A stretch of 64,000 nucleotides of DNA from JAAZBA01 sp964461815 (GTDB lineage Bacteria > Bacillota > Clostridia > Oscillospirales > QAMX01), in the NCBI GenBank assembly GCA_964461815.1, contig CAYWVF010000011.1, positions 1-64,000 of the forward strand. The letters run 5' to 3'. The notes below the pieces were generated by a model, which was not told the DNA's origin, made no database searches, and saw only the letters and a program-made list of their open reading frames with translations. The position numbers and the translations under genes are program-made. This document shows positions 8,147-16,315 of the stretch, one piece after another (within the stretch, counting starts at the first letter, position 1; every line of letters starts with the position of its first letter).

Positions 8147-8394
8147 CAACGTGCTTAACAGACGAATGGCAGCGTAAAATTTGTTTATATAGCTTAATGC
8201 CGTATATGTACCCGATTTTACGAAAAATCTGAGCAAAAATCACGATTTCGCGTAGTAAAATGCAACGGTCGTATCTATCGGCTGCTGTGCCGACAATTTA
8301 ACGATTTCTTTATGCTCACGCTCATTTTCGTCTTTATTCACAATTTTTTGATTTTTATTCTTAAACATTTGTTAAATTAACAGTCACATATTTC
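8147..8394. other. Intergenic AT-rich stretch, nothing recognised
   Basis: About 250 bases between the rhamnosidase-like gene and the TRAP promoter. No reading frame with a ribosome-binding site and no strong terminator hairpin was seen. A short palindrome TGTTAAATTAACA near 8370-8382 recalls a Rex operator but has the wrong spacing. Confidence 0.5.
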
Positions 8395-8423
8395 TTGCAA
8401 AAACTCCGTTATACATGTATAAT
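8395..8423 (+). promoter_or_regulatory. Promoter of the TAXI-TRAP operon
   Basis: -35 TTGCAA (8395-8400), 17-base spacer, -10 TATAAT (8418-8423), 40 bases before the binding-protein ATG. Confidence 0.8.
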
Positions 8424-8462
8424 TGTATACAAGAATGCTTAAATACTTTAGGAGGTTTACTT

Positions 8463-9425
8463 ATGAAAAAGAGACTCTTTGCCGTTCTTGCGGCAGCAAT
8501 GGCGATCCTCATGTGCTTTGCGGCTTGCAGCGCACAGACAACAAAAATGACAATGGGTACAGGCGGTACAGCAGGTACATATTACGCATTCGGCGGTGTT
8601 CTCGGTCAGTACATCAAGAACAATGCAGGAATCGATGTAACAGTTGTTTCCACAGACGGTTCCAAGGCTAACATCCAGAGCATAGACTCCGGTGACTACC
8701 AGCTCGGTACAGTTCAGTCCGACGTTATGGCTTATGCTTGGAACGGTACAAATTCCTTTGCAGAAGACGGTGCTGTTAACACATTCCGTGTAGTAGGCGG
8801 TCTTTATGCAGAAGCAGTTCAGCTCATAACAATGGATCCCGAAATCAAGAGCGTTTCCGATCTCGCAGGCAAGAGCGTTTCTATCGGTGCTCCGGGTTCC
8901 GGTGTTTACTTTAACGCTATCGACGTTCTTTCCGCAGCAGGACTTACAGAAAACGATATCAACGCACAGTACCAGAGCTTTGCAGACAGCACAGAGGCTC
9001 TGAAGGACGGCAAGATCGATGCAGCATTCATCGTAGCAGGTGCTCCGACACCGGCTATCACAGAGCTTGCTACAACATCAAGTGCTTATCTCGTTCCTAT
9101 CGATGGCGAGATCGCTGACACGATCATGGCAAATTGTCCGTACTATACAGTATACAGTATTCCTGCCGGTACATATCCGAACCAGAGTGAGGATGTTAAG
9201 ACCGTTACAGTTAAGGCTACGCTCATTGTTTCCGCTGACGCAAGTGAAGATGCTGTATATAACCTTACAAAGGCTATATTCGACAACGCAAGTGCAATCG
9301 CCGCTGAAAATGCAAAGGGCAATGAGCTTTCCGTTGAAAATGCAACTTCCGGTATGACAGCTCCTTTCCACGCAGGTGCTGCTAAGTACTTTGCAGAAAA
9401 AGGTGTTACAGTAGAAACCAAGTAA
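8463..9425 (+). CDS. TAXI family TRAP transporter solute-binding lipoprotein
   Basis: 320 residues from the ATG at 8463, which has AGGAGG upstream. A lipoprotein signal peptide (residues 1-21) ends at the lipobox FAAC, with Cys22 as the lipid attachment site. The mature part starts with the TAXI hallmark MGTGGTAGTYYAFGG and contains GQYIKNNAGIDVTVVSTDGS and the SVSDLAGKSVSIGAPGSGVYF segment typical of the family. It captures a small organic acid or amino-acid-like solute outside the cell and hands it to the fused permease encoded 84 bases downstream. Substrate cannot be read from sequence. Confidence 0.93.
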   Translation: MKKRLFAVLAAAMAILMCFAACSAQTTKMTMGTGGTAGTYYAFGGVLGQYIKNNAGIDVTVVSTDGSKANIQSIDSGDYQLGTVQSDVMAYAWNGTNSFAEDGAVNTFRVVGGLYAEAVQLITMDPEIKSVSDLAGKSVSIGAPGSGVYFNAIDVLSAAGLTENDINAQYQSFADSTEALKDGKIDAAFIVAGAPTPAITELATTSSAYLVPIDGEIADTIMANCPYYTVYSIPAGTYPNQSEDVKTVTVKATLIVSADASEDAVYNLTKAIFDNASAIAAENAKGNELSVENATSGMTAPFHAGAAKYFAEKGVTVETK

Positions 9426-9509
9426 TCTGTACATAAAACCGAGGGCTGCGGTATTATTGACCACAGTCCTCTTTTATCTTATTTAGAATTAAGTGAAAGG
9501 AGTTTTCTC

Positions 9510-11471
9510 ATGGCATTTTTCAAGAAGAAACCTGCTAAAGCCCCCGAAGCGGAAGTCGCCACGGATCTCGATTCTGTAATGAAAAAATACGACAGAGAAT
9601 CCAACACCAGAATCTGGGAGGGAACACCAAAGCTTATCGTTACGATCCTTCTGGCGATGTTCTCATTATTCTGTATCTATGTTACGTTATTTACCACGTG
9701 GCTCGAGGAGATCAGACTCACCTCCTTCGTAGCTCTTATCGTTATGATGGGTTACATCGTATTCCCTGCAAAAAAGGGTGTACAGAAGGTCAACTTCATG
9801 CCGTGGTATGATGTTGTCCTCATGGTTCTCGGTATGTCCGCTTTTCTTTATTTTACAGCCAACGCTTATTCCATTATTCAGCAGGGCAGTAAATTTGAGA
9901 CATATCAGATCATAATCGGTATCATAGGTATTATCTCTCTTGCAGAGGTTTGTCGCCGCAGTGTCGGTCTTCCGATACTTATCGTTGCAGGTGCGTTTAT
10001 TGTATATGCACTTACAGTCGGTCTGGCTAACCCAACACTCGGTGGCAGAATAAATTACACTGTTCGTTCACTGTTTTATTCAAAGGAAGGTATCATCTCC
10101 ACACCGATCAATACATGTTCGAAATTTATCGTTGTATTCATCATCTTCGGTGCATTCCTTGAGCGTACAGGTATCGCTGATTTCTTTATCCAGGCTTCAA
10201 ACGCTGTTGTCGGACGTTTTTCCGGTGGTCCCGCAAAGGTTGCAGTCGTTGCAAGTGCGCTTGAGGGTATGGTATCCGGCTCATCGGTTGCAAATACTGT
10301 AGGTAGCGGCTCGATCACAATACCGCTTATGAAAAAGACTGGCTACAAGCCTGAGTTCGCCGGCGCTGCCGAAGCAGCTGCTTCTACCGGTGGTCAGATC
10401 ATGCCTCCTATCATGGGTGCGGCAGCATTCCTTATGGCTGACTATATTCAGGTACCGTACAGTGATATTATCGTACGTGCTATTCTCCCGGCAATTCTTT
10501 ACTTCGCAGGTATTTTTATTGCTGTTCATCTTGAAGCTAAGAAGCTTGGTCTTCGCGGTCTGACAAAGGATCAGCTCCCCAGAGTAAAGGACCTCATTAA
10601 GAAAACATATCTTCTTATTCCGCTTATTATTCTTATTTATCTCGTATCCTCAAATTCAAAAACAATACAGACAGCTGCTGCTATTGCTATCATTGCAGCT
10701 ATAGTAGTAAGTCTTTTCAACAAAGAGCATCGTCTTAACTTCAAGGGCTTCATGGAAGCTCTTGCAGCCGGAGGTCAGGGTACTATTTCCGTTGCAGCAG
10801 CCTGTGGTATCGCCGGCATCATCAGCGGTACGATCACAATGACAGGTCTTGCAAACCTCCTCATCAACGGTATCGTAGCTATTGCAGGCAATCATGTCAT
10901 AATCGCATTGTTCTTAACAATGATCTGCTGTATCGTCCTCGGTATGGGCGTTCCGACCACAGCTAACTACTGTATCATGGCAGCTACATGTGCTCCTATC
11001 CTTGTTCGTATGGGCGTTCCTCAGATCGCAGCTCACTTCTTTGTATTCTACTTTGGTATCGTTGCCGATCTGACTCCGCCGGTTGCGCTCGCTGCATATG
11101 CCGGAGCCGCTATTGCTCAGGCGAATCCGATGAAGACTGCTTTGAATTCCACGAAGCTTGCTATCGCAGCCTTTATCGTACCTTACGTATTTGCTATGAA
11201 CCCTGTAATGCTCGGTATTGACGCTACAGGTCCTATGCAGATAATTATGATAGGTATTACGGCACTTATAGGTATATTCGGTATATCTGCTGCACTCGAG
11301 GGTTATATCCTCAAGCATGCAAATCCGATCCAGAGAATCCTCTCCGCTGTCGGTGGTCTTCTCCTGATCGACCCGAACACACTGACAGACGTTGTCGGTA
11401 TTGCTTTAATAGCTCTCGTAGTTGTATGGCAGCTTATCGACGTAAAGCACGGTCACAAGAAAACAGCTTAA
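9510..11471 (+). CDS. TRAP transporter fused permease (4TM+12TM)
   Basis: 653-residue integral membrane protein in which the small (DctQ-like) and large (DctM-like) TRAP subunits are fused, the form that pairs with TAXI binding proteins. About 16-18 hydrophobic segments follow a charged 45-residue N-terminus. Family signatures include GRFSGGPAKVAVVASALEG, MVSGSSVANTVGSGSITIPLMK, FAGAAEAAASTGGQIMPPIMGAAAF and MGVPTTANYCIMA (each read in pieces). It imports the solute using an ion gradient, normally sodium. It has a good ribosome-binding site (GAAAGGAG), and a strong terminator follows. Confidence 0.95.
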   Translation: MAFFKKKPAKAPEAEVATDLDSVMKKYDRESNTRIWEGTPKLIVTILLAMFSLFCIYVTLFTTWLEEIRLTSFVALIVMMGYIVFPAKKGVQKVNFMPWYDVVLMVLGMSAFLYFTANAYSIIQQGSKFETYQIIIGIIGIISLAEVCRRSVGLPILIVAGAFIVYALTVGLANPTLGGRINYTVRSLFYSKEGIISTPINTCSKFIVVFIIFGAFLERTGIADFFIQASNAVVGRFSGGPAKVAVVASALEGMVSGSSVANTVGSGSITIPLMKKTGYKPEFAGAAEAAASTGGQIMPPIMGAAAFLMADYIQVPYSDIIVRAILPAILYFAGIFIAVHLEAKKLGLRGLTKDQLPRVKDLIKKTYLLIPLIILIYLVSSNSKTIQTAAAIAIIAAIVVSLFNKEHRLNFKGFMEALAAGGQGTISVAAACGIAGIISGTITMTGLANLLINGIVAIAGNHVIIALFLTMICCIVLGMGVPTTANYCIMAATCAPILVRMGVPQIAAHFFVFYFGIVADLTPPVALAAYAGAAIAQANPMKTALNSTKLAIAAFIVPYVFAMNPVMLGIDATGPMQIIMIGITALIGIFGISAALEGYILKHANPIQRILSAVGGLLLIDPNTLTDVVGIALIALVVVWQLIDVKHGHKKTA

Positions 11472-11478
11472 AAGAACG

Positions 11479-11512
11479 ATCCCGGAAGGAATGATCCTTC
11501 CGGGATTTTTTT
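11479..11512 (+). terminator. Terminator of the TRAP operon
   Basis: Twelve-base inverted repeat (11479-11490 with 11495-11506) with a four-base loop and a T run. Confidence 0.92.
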
Positions 11513-11551
11513 GCCACTGATACCTGACTGCGGCCATTTCCATATTGGAAT

Positions 11552-11713
11552 TTAGCAGCAGCTATTGCAGCTGTCGCAGCCGCAGCTATTGCCACCGTTA
11601 CCCCAGCCGAAAAGCCAGAATATAATAATTGCGATGATTATGATCGTCCAAATGCAGCTGTTATTGCCGCAGCTGTTTCCGCAGCCGCCGAAGCTAAGAC
11701 CGTTACATGACAT
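11552..11713 (-). CDS. Cysteine-rich small membrane peptide
   Basis: 53-residue peptide found by hand. The ATG at 11713 has a near-perfect GGAGGT ribosome-binding site (11726-11721) seven bases upstream. It has three parts: an N-terminal Cys/Gly/Ser/Asn segment (Cys3, 11, 15, 20), a strongly hydrophobic helix of about 17 residues (WTIIIIAIIIFWLFGW), and a C-terminal GNGGNSCGCDSCNSCC tail (Cys44, 46, 49, 52, 53). It resembles the small high-cysteine, chorion-like proteins annotated in Firmicute genomes but I cannot name a family with certainty. No modification enzyme is adjacent. The cysteines could bind metal or cross-link on the cell surface; this is inference. Confidence 0.75.
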   Translation of the reverse strand: MSCNGLSFGGCGNSCGNNSCIWTIIIIAIIIFWLFGWGNGGNSCGCDSCNSCC

Positions 11714-11812
11714 TTGAGTTACCTCCAAGTATTTTTTGTTCGGGCTTTCGCCTTACACTACATACTATTACGAAGCACTCGTTTTTGCTACATCTCTATG
11801 AAAAATATTTAT

Positions 11813-11854
11813 AAAAAAATGCACCTCCAAAAGTGTCTGCCTCTTGGGGTGCAT
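11813..11854 (-). terminator. Terminator of the SLH-domain gene
   Basis: Read leftward, arms ATGCACCCCAA and TTGGAGGTGCAT (11854 to 11819) close a loop and are followed by seven T residues, 12 bases past the stop of the SLH gene. Confidence 0.85.
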
Positions 11855-11866
11855 ATCAAAATTACT

Positions 11867-13072
11867 TTATGAAACTATTTTTACAGCATTGCTTACCATA
11901 TCGTACGTCACGCTTCCGGACAAAATAAGATTATCTATCAAGCAAAGCTTTGAATCCTTTAAATTTGCGTATAAAGCTCTGTATGAGCAATATGTCATCT
12001 GGTCCCTGTAGAACGGCTGAGACGTAGAATCTATCTCATTCTGAGTAAGAACACCGACCGCAACGCATTTGTCCGCAGCCTTATTCCACACAAAGTCGCC
12101 TGCCGCATCATCATAGCCCAATGCACGAAGCACAAACGTCAAATAATGTGCCTGTGTTACCTCAGAGCTTGAGCCGAAAAGCGTAGCCGATGTGCCTGTG
12201 GTATATCCCATGTTATACGCATATGCCACATATTTATCAGCCCATGCAGGCACATCCGTAAACGGGTGCGTTCCCGTATATGCCAATGCCTGATCTTCTT
12301 CACCGAGAAGTCTTATAAGCATCACTATAGCCTCTACACGTGTTGCGCTCCTGTCAAGCGAAAATCCGCTGTTTGAGCCTTTAAAAAGTCCCATTGCGTT
12401 AAGTGCCTGTGCATATTTTACATATTGCGGAGTATACTGCACATTTGTTGTGCCGCCTGTCGAATTTCCCGAGGTGGACGGTGCTTTGATTCCCGATGTC
12501 TCATTCAATATCACACCTATAACTCTGTGAGTATCGCTTACCGTCACCGTCGTATTATCTGCTGTTACCATAATACCGTAAGAGCCTTCATCTACCGCCA
12601 TATAGCAGCTTCTTATACTGAGAGCAGCGCCGTGATACACAGCCTCGCCTCTTGTAGTATCGACTATTTCACCGCCATCAGGCGCATATGCAGCTGCACT
12701 ACCGGATGAAATTACAAATTGTGTTCCCGGCGCACCGGTCACTATGCTCCCTTTCTTTAATGTATATTCCACAGGAGCACTGTTTCCTCTTACTGTTTTA
12801 TCCGCAAGGTTCGTGTTTTTTAAATATATCGCAGCATATAGAGCGCTATCTCCATCCAGTCCGTTGAGCTTCTGCTCAAACAGTTCGTAGCTTTCACCCA
12901 TGATCTCACTTATCATCTCATCTGTTTCGCTCAGTATATACGGCTGATATGTACTTGTAATATAGCTCAGTGTCACGACCGGATCTGCCTGTGTTCCGGC
13001 TGTTGCGATCGCTCCGGCTGTGAGTGTTATTACGAGTAAAACGATAAAAAACACTGTAATATTTCTTCGCAT
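11867..13072 (-). CDS. S-layer homology (SLH) domain-containing exported protein
   Basis: 401 residues. An N-terminal signal sequence (residues 1-27) is followed by a beta-rich domain of unknown type (about residues 28-210), a Ser/Gly/Thr linker (APSTSGNSTGGTTN), and then SLH repeats. The clearest runs from AQALNAMGLFKGSNSG through ATRVEAIVMLIRLLG to FTDVPAWADKYVAYAYNMG. A second, weaker repeat follows (VTQAHYLTFVLRALGYDD). SLH repeats tether proteins to pyruvylated secondary cell-wall polymers, so the protein should be a surface protein with its repeats C-terminal. The N-terminal domain, with its SGSAAAYAPDGG and MVTADNTTVTV stretches, was not identified. It is single-gene and lies downstream of rex on the same strand. 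Confidence 0.8.
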   Translation of the reverse strand: MRRNITVFFIVLLVITLTAGAIATAGTQADPVVTLSYITSTYQPYILSETDEMISEIMGESYELFEQKLNGLDGDSALYAAIYLKNTNLADKTVRGNSAPVEYTLKKGSIVTGAPGTQFVISSGSAAAYAPDGGEIVDTTRGEAVYHGAALSIRSCYMAVDEGSYGIMVTADNTTVTVSDTHRVIGVILNETSGIKAPSTSGNSTGGTTNVQYTPQYVKYAQALNAMGLFKGSNSGFSLDRSATRVEAIVMLIRLLGEEDQALAYTGTHPFTDVPAWADKYVAYAYNMGYTTGTSATLFGSSSEVTQAHYLTFVLRALGYDDAAGDFVWNKAADKCVAVGVLTQNEIDSTSQPFYRDQMTYCSYRALYANLKDSKLCLIDNLILSGSVTYDMVSNAVKIVS

Positions 13073-13100
13073 CTGGCTCTCCTTCGTAATAAAATGCAGT

Positions 13101-13745
13101 CTACTTTTTCACTCCCGGGATCCGACACCCAAGTGTCATAAGACTATCGGAAAAATGTACATTTTCGAGGACTACCTTATTTTCGTAATCCTTAAGACTG
13201 TCAAAGTATATATCAACATTGGTAAAATTCCAAAGACCTACAACACCTGTCCGCACAAGCTTTTCTGCTATGACTGAAGCAAAGCTGCCCGGACAGGTCA
13301 GTACTGCCAGCTCAGGCTTATGCTCCTCACAGAAGCTGTAGAGCTCGTCCATACTGCGAACCTCTACGCCGTTTATCTCTTTTCCTATCTTATTCTTATC
13401 AACATCAAACGCACACAGCAGTTTAAAGCCATTTGCTGAAAAATTAAAGTTATTTATAAGCGCAAGTCCAAGATTGCCCACACCTATAAGTACAGCAGTA
13501 TAGCCGTTATTAAGATTCAATATGTCAGCAAGCTCGGCTCTGAGGCTTTCCGTATTATATCCGTAGCCCTGCTGTCCGAAGCCGCCAAAGCAGCTGAAAT
13601 CCTGACGTACCTGCGATGCTGTAAGTCCCATATCCTCTGCCAGCACTCTGGACGATACTCTCTGTATCCCCTTTTTATAAAGCTCGTCCACGTATCTGTA
13701 ATATTTCGGAATCCTGCGTATAACTGCACTAGAAATTTTTGGCAT
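13101..13745 (-). CDS. rex: Redox-sensing transcriptional repressor Rex
   Basis: 214-residue Rex. The N-terminal winged helix (about residues 1-78) has IPKYYRYVDELYKKGIQRVSS and the DNA-contacting ASQVRQDFSCFGGFGQQGYGY. The Rossmann NAD(H) domain has GVGNLGLAL (residues 88-96), the FDVDKNKIG strand end and a C-terminal swapped helix. Rex represses fermentation and NADH-oxidising genes and releases DNA when NADH is high. No convincing Rex operator was found in the window, so its targets lie elsewhere. It stands alone, divergent from the lipoprotein gene at 13896. Confidence 0.96.
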   Translation of the reverse strand: MPKISSAVIRRIPKYYRYVDELYKKGIQRVSSRVLAEDMGLTASQVRQDFSCFGGFGQQGYGYNTESLRAELADILNLNNGYTAVLIGVGNLGLALINNFNFSANGFKLLCAFDVDKNKIGKEINGVEVRSMDELYSFCEEHKPELAVLTCPGSFASVIAEKLVRTGVVGLWNFTNVDIYFDSLKDYENKVVLENVHFSDSLMTLGCRIPGVKK

Positions 13746-13895
13746 TTCAATTCCCTTCCATTACATACTATACTATTATTATAACCGTCTCGTTCGGTTT
13801 TGTCAATTATATTAGATAAAGATGATTGCAACTACACATTATTAACTTGATTTATCGGTGCAAATATGTCATAATATATATTAGAAGGAAGGTGT

Positions 13896-15287
13896 ATGGC
13901 AATTAAAAAATTTATCTTCATTCCGGCAATCATCGTAATTCTCATGTCATTGCTCGGATGCTCTTCTATGCTTGAGCGTGAATTTGTTTTCACTTCAAAG
14001 CATATCGATCCGTCAGAGCAATCTCAGGATAATAAAATAAGCGAGGCAGCCTCGTATTCTCAGCTTCAGAGCATACTTTTGTCAACCATAGAAAAATGTG
14101 AGACTGAAAAAACCATACGGCTCGTCGATTACACCGGCAACGTAGAAAACGATGTCAAGCGTGTGCTGAAGGAGGTAACTCAGGATCCTCTCGGAGCTTA
14201 CGCAGTAAGCAACATAGCATATCAGCAGTCAAAAATTTTGACATACTATGAGCTCAGCTTTACAGTAACATATCGCCGTACAAAGGCACAGATCGCAGGT
14301 ATTACCAAGATATACAACGCTTCGGAGCTTGAAGAAAAGCTTGCACAGTCATTGTCACAGTTCCCGGATCAGCTTACATTTGAGATTTTCGACTACTCCG
14401 AGGATAAGTATGACTTTAATGAAATATTCAACAGAGTCTATTATTCCGATCCTATGATAGCCTACGGTCACAAAAGCCTTACGGCTACGCTTTATCCCGA
14501 AAACTACGGTTTAAGACGTATAGTAGAGCTGTCGATCGGCTATACGGAAACGGGAATAACGCTCCGCAGTAATGCCATAAAAACAAGATCCATAGCAGAA
14601 GAATATTCCGAAACTCTGCTCAGTACAGGTGATACAGGCAGACGCATACTTAATATTCACGATCTGATATGTGAGATCACCAATTATGACACTATCACTG
14701 CCGAATTATCGGAGCAAAGCGAATCGAAGCTTCCGAAAACCGATCCGTTCACAGCCTACGGAGTCTTTTACAACGGTGAAGCCGTTTCCGAGGGCTACGC
14801 ACTCGCGTTCAAGCAACTTTGCGACAATACTCATATCGACTGCAAGGTCGTTCAGGGTAGGCTTCACGGCATTCCGCATATGTGGAATCTCGTTGAATTC
14901 GATGGTGTCTGGTACCATATCGATACAGCCAGCGATGATATTGACGACGGCTTCGGATACAGATTTTTTGCACTGAATGACGAAGCAATGAGCCAGACTC
15001 ACAGCTGGGATACTTCGCTATACCCTGCCGCCAACGGAACAAGTTTACGTGATTACATTCCCAAGGATTCTCCAAACATTTCGGATTCAAGGCTTGACAC
15101 CGTTATATATTTTAACGACCCTATCGACGATATCGATGATGATGAACGCACTGTAAGTGTAGACGGAACGCTGCCCGAGGATAATATTGCGATCGTCAGT
15201 CCGGATAGTAATGGCACCTCTGATGATAAAAAATCCGACAGCTTAAACAGTGCGTCACATGATAGCAACGTATCTCCCGAAGCATGA
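13896..15287 (+). CDS. Transglutaminase-fold lipoprotein with Ser in place of the catalytic Cys
   Basis: 463-residue exported protein. The lipobox LLGC puts the lipidated cysteine at residue 22. Residues 30-270 hold a repeated alpha/beta region without a recognised family. The core at about residues 285-365 has the transglutaminase-like order seen in bacterial surface proteins: EGYALAFKQL, then PHMWN, then GVWYHIDTASDD. Where active family members have Cys before EGYA there is Ser298, while His328 and Asp343 of the triad are kept. The acidic, Ser-rich tail (from about residue 415) is low complexity. It may be a binding module, or a serine variant, rather than a cysteine peptidase. A methyltransferase gene follows after 23 bases. 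Confidence 0.75.
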   Translation: MAIKKFIFIPAIIVILMSLLGCSSMLEREFVFTSKHIDPSEQSQDNKISEAASYSQLQSILLSTIEKCETEKTIRLVDYTGNVENDVKRVLKEVTQDPLGAYAVSNIAYQQSKILTYYELSFTVTYRRTKAQIAGITKIYNASELEEKLAQSLSQFPDQLTFEIFDYSEDKYDFNEIFNRVYYSDPMIAYGHKSLTATLYPENYGLRRIVELSIGYTETGITLRSNAIKTRSIAEEYSETLLSTGDTGRRILNIHDLICEITNYDTITAELSEQSESKLPKTDPFTAYGVFYNGEAVSEGYALAFKQLCDNTHIDCKVVQGRLHGIPHMWNLVEFDGVWYHIDTASDDIDDGFGYRFFALNDEAMSQTHSWDTSLYPAANGTSLRDYIPKDSPNISDSRLDTVIYFNDPIDDIDDDERTVSVDGTLPEDNIAIVSPDSNGTSDDKKSDSLNSASHDSNVSPEA

Positions 15288-15310
15288 TATACTAACAGCA
15301 GGTAATCAAA

Positions 15311-15916
15311 ATGGACTTGATAGCGCACTATGATATGCTTATAGATGAGAATAACGATCCGTTCAGAGATCCATTGCCATTGCAAGAGCACATGAGCAAG
15401 TGGGACGGAAAAGCGTTTATTGATTCCATGTGTCTGAGCGAAAGAGAGAACGTTTTGGAGATCGGAGTAGGCACGGGACGACTTGCATCGAAGATCCTGC
15501 CTCAATGCCGACATTTTGTAGGCATTGATATTTCTCCTAAGACGATCGATCGTGCAAGAGAAAATCTCGCAGCATACAGTCACGTAAGCTTAATATGTGA
15601 TGACTTTCTCAAACACAGCTTTGATACGACATTTGATATAGTATATTCATCACTGACTATGCTTCATTTTAAAGATAAGCAATCATTTATCGATAAAGTT
15701 GCTTCCCTATTGAAGGTCGGAGGAAAATTTGTTCTGTCCATCGATAAATCCCAAAGCAGCTACATCGACATGGGTACACGTAAAATACTTGTCTATCCTG
15801 ATACGCCGATCAATACAGCAGCTTGTATTTCAGCTGCAAAGATGAAAATTATAAGCCAATTTGAAACGGAATTTGCACATGTTTTCGTATCGGTAAAGAA
15901 CGACATATCCTGCTAA
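15311..15916 (+). CDS. Class I SAM-dependent methyltransferase
   Basis: 201 residues. Motif I is VLEIGVGTGRLASKI (about residues 48-62), followed by VGIDISPKTIDRAREN and CDDFL. The DIVYSSLTMLHFKDKQ stretch is typical of methyltransferase domain 25/11 proteins and the ill-defined small-molecule methyltransferases. It lies 23 bases after the lipoprotein gene on the same strand and may be cotranscribed. Substrate is unknown. The 3' end abuts a decayed mobile-element gene, with the stop at 15914-15916 and remnant sequence from 15918, so the last residues could have been changed by that event. Confidence 0.82.
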   Translation: MDLIAHYDMLIDENNDPFRDPLPLQEHMSKWDGKAFIDSMCLSERENVLEIGVGTGRLASKILPQCRHFVGIDISPKTIDRARENLAAYSHVSLICDDFLKHSFDTTFDIVYSSLTMLHFKDKQSFIDKVASLLKVGGKFVLSIDKSQSSYIDMGTRKILVYPDTPINTAACISAAKMKIISQFETEFAHVFVSVKNDISC

Positions 15917-15917
15917 A

Positions 15918-16135
15918 CAGGCATACTCCGTGCCGCCTATCGGTATAACAGTATTGCCGCATTGTGCCGAAATCAACGAAGCGGCACAAAACCGCATGGA
16001 GCTGATCGAGCCGCAACCAACACAGCAGTATGGTGTGACCGAGCAGCTGCAAACCGAATGGAATGGGTGCTGTAGATGAACGCTTGCAAGGCACATGCGG
16101 AAATTATCGTAAAGTTTGAACTGATTTATGATTGA
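15918..16135 (+). pseudogene. Decayed TnpV-like transposon gene
   Basis: Translated in frame from 15918 the DNA gives VPPIGI, CAEINEAAQNRMELI and YGVTEQLQ. After a one-base frame change it gives MEWV, an in-frame stop, and then KAHAEIIVKFELIYD before a stop at 16133-16135. These blocks match in order the known pattern of TnpV proteins (PPIGI near the N-terminus, AEID..A, GVTEQLK, MEWV, a C-terminal AEEIV..ELIY). The middle is missing, and there is a frameshift plus a nonsense codon. TnpV is carried by Tn4451-type and related integrative elements. No recombinase or intact partner remains. Assignment is by recalled motifs and is not certain. Confidence 0.6.
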
Positions 16136-16141
16136 TACGGA

Positions 16142-16175
16142 GATCGCCCGGACGAAAATGTTCGGGCGGTCTTTT
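16142..16175 (+). terminator. Terminator hairpin
   Basis: Twelve-pair stem (GATCGCCCGGAC with GTTCGGGCGGTC, two G-T pairs) and a CTTTT tail, 6 bases after the TnpV remnant. It shares a GCCC/TCCGAAC core with hairpins at 40397-40422 and 44511-44541. Confidence 0.7.
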
Positions 16176-16270
16176 CCTAACAGTCGATTTCTTCATGATT
16201 TTCTGTATAATTTATTTGGAAAAAGTACGTGACAAATCGGAATTTGCTTAACAGAATGTAAACCAATATT

Positions 16271-16302
16271 AAAATAGCTGTGCAATGAAGCACAGCTATT
16301 TT
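16271..16302. terminator. Bidirectional terminator hairpin
   Basis: Perfect 12-base stem AAAATAGCTGTG / CACAGCTATTTT with an eight-base loop. Read leftward it ends the short QorB-like gene 14 bases beyond its stop. Confidence 0.8.
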
Positions 16303-16315
16303 TGGTGTTTGAAAT

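Noticed and set aside
8369..8384. Possible Rex operator upstream of the TAXI-TRAP genes
   Set aside because: The palindrome TGTTAAATTAACA lacks the four-base centre between TTGTTAA and TTAACAA that Clostridia Rex sites have, so it was not called.
16215..16245. TTGACA-like stretch resembling the rplM promoter (AAAAAGTACGTGACAAAT)
   Set aside because: No -10 box at the right distance and no gene downstream on that strand.
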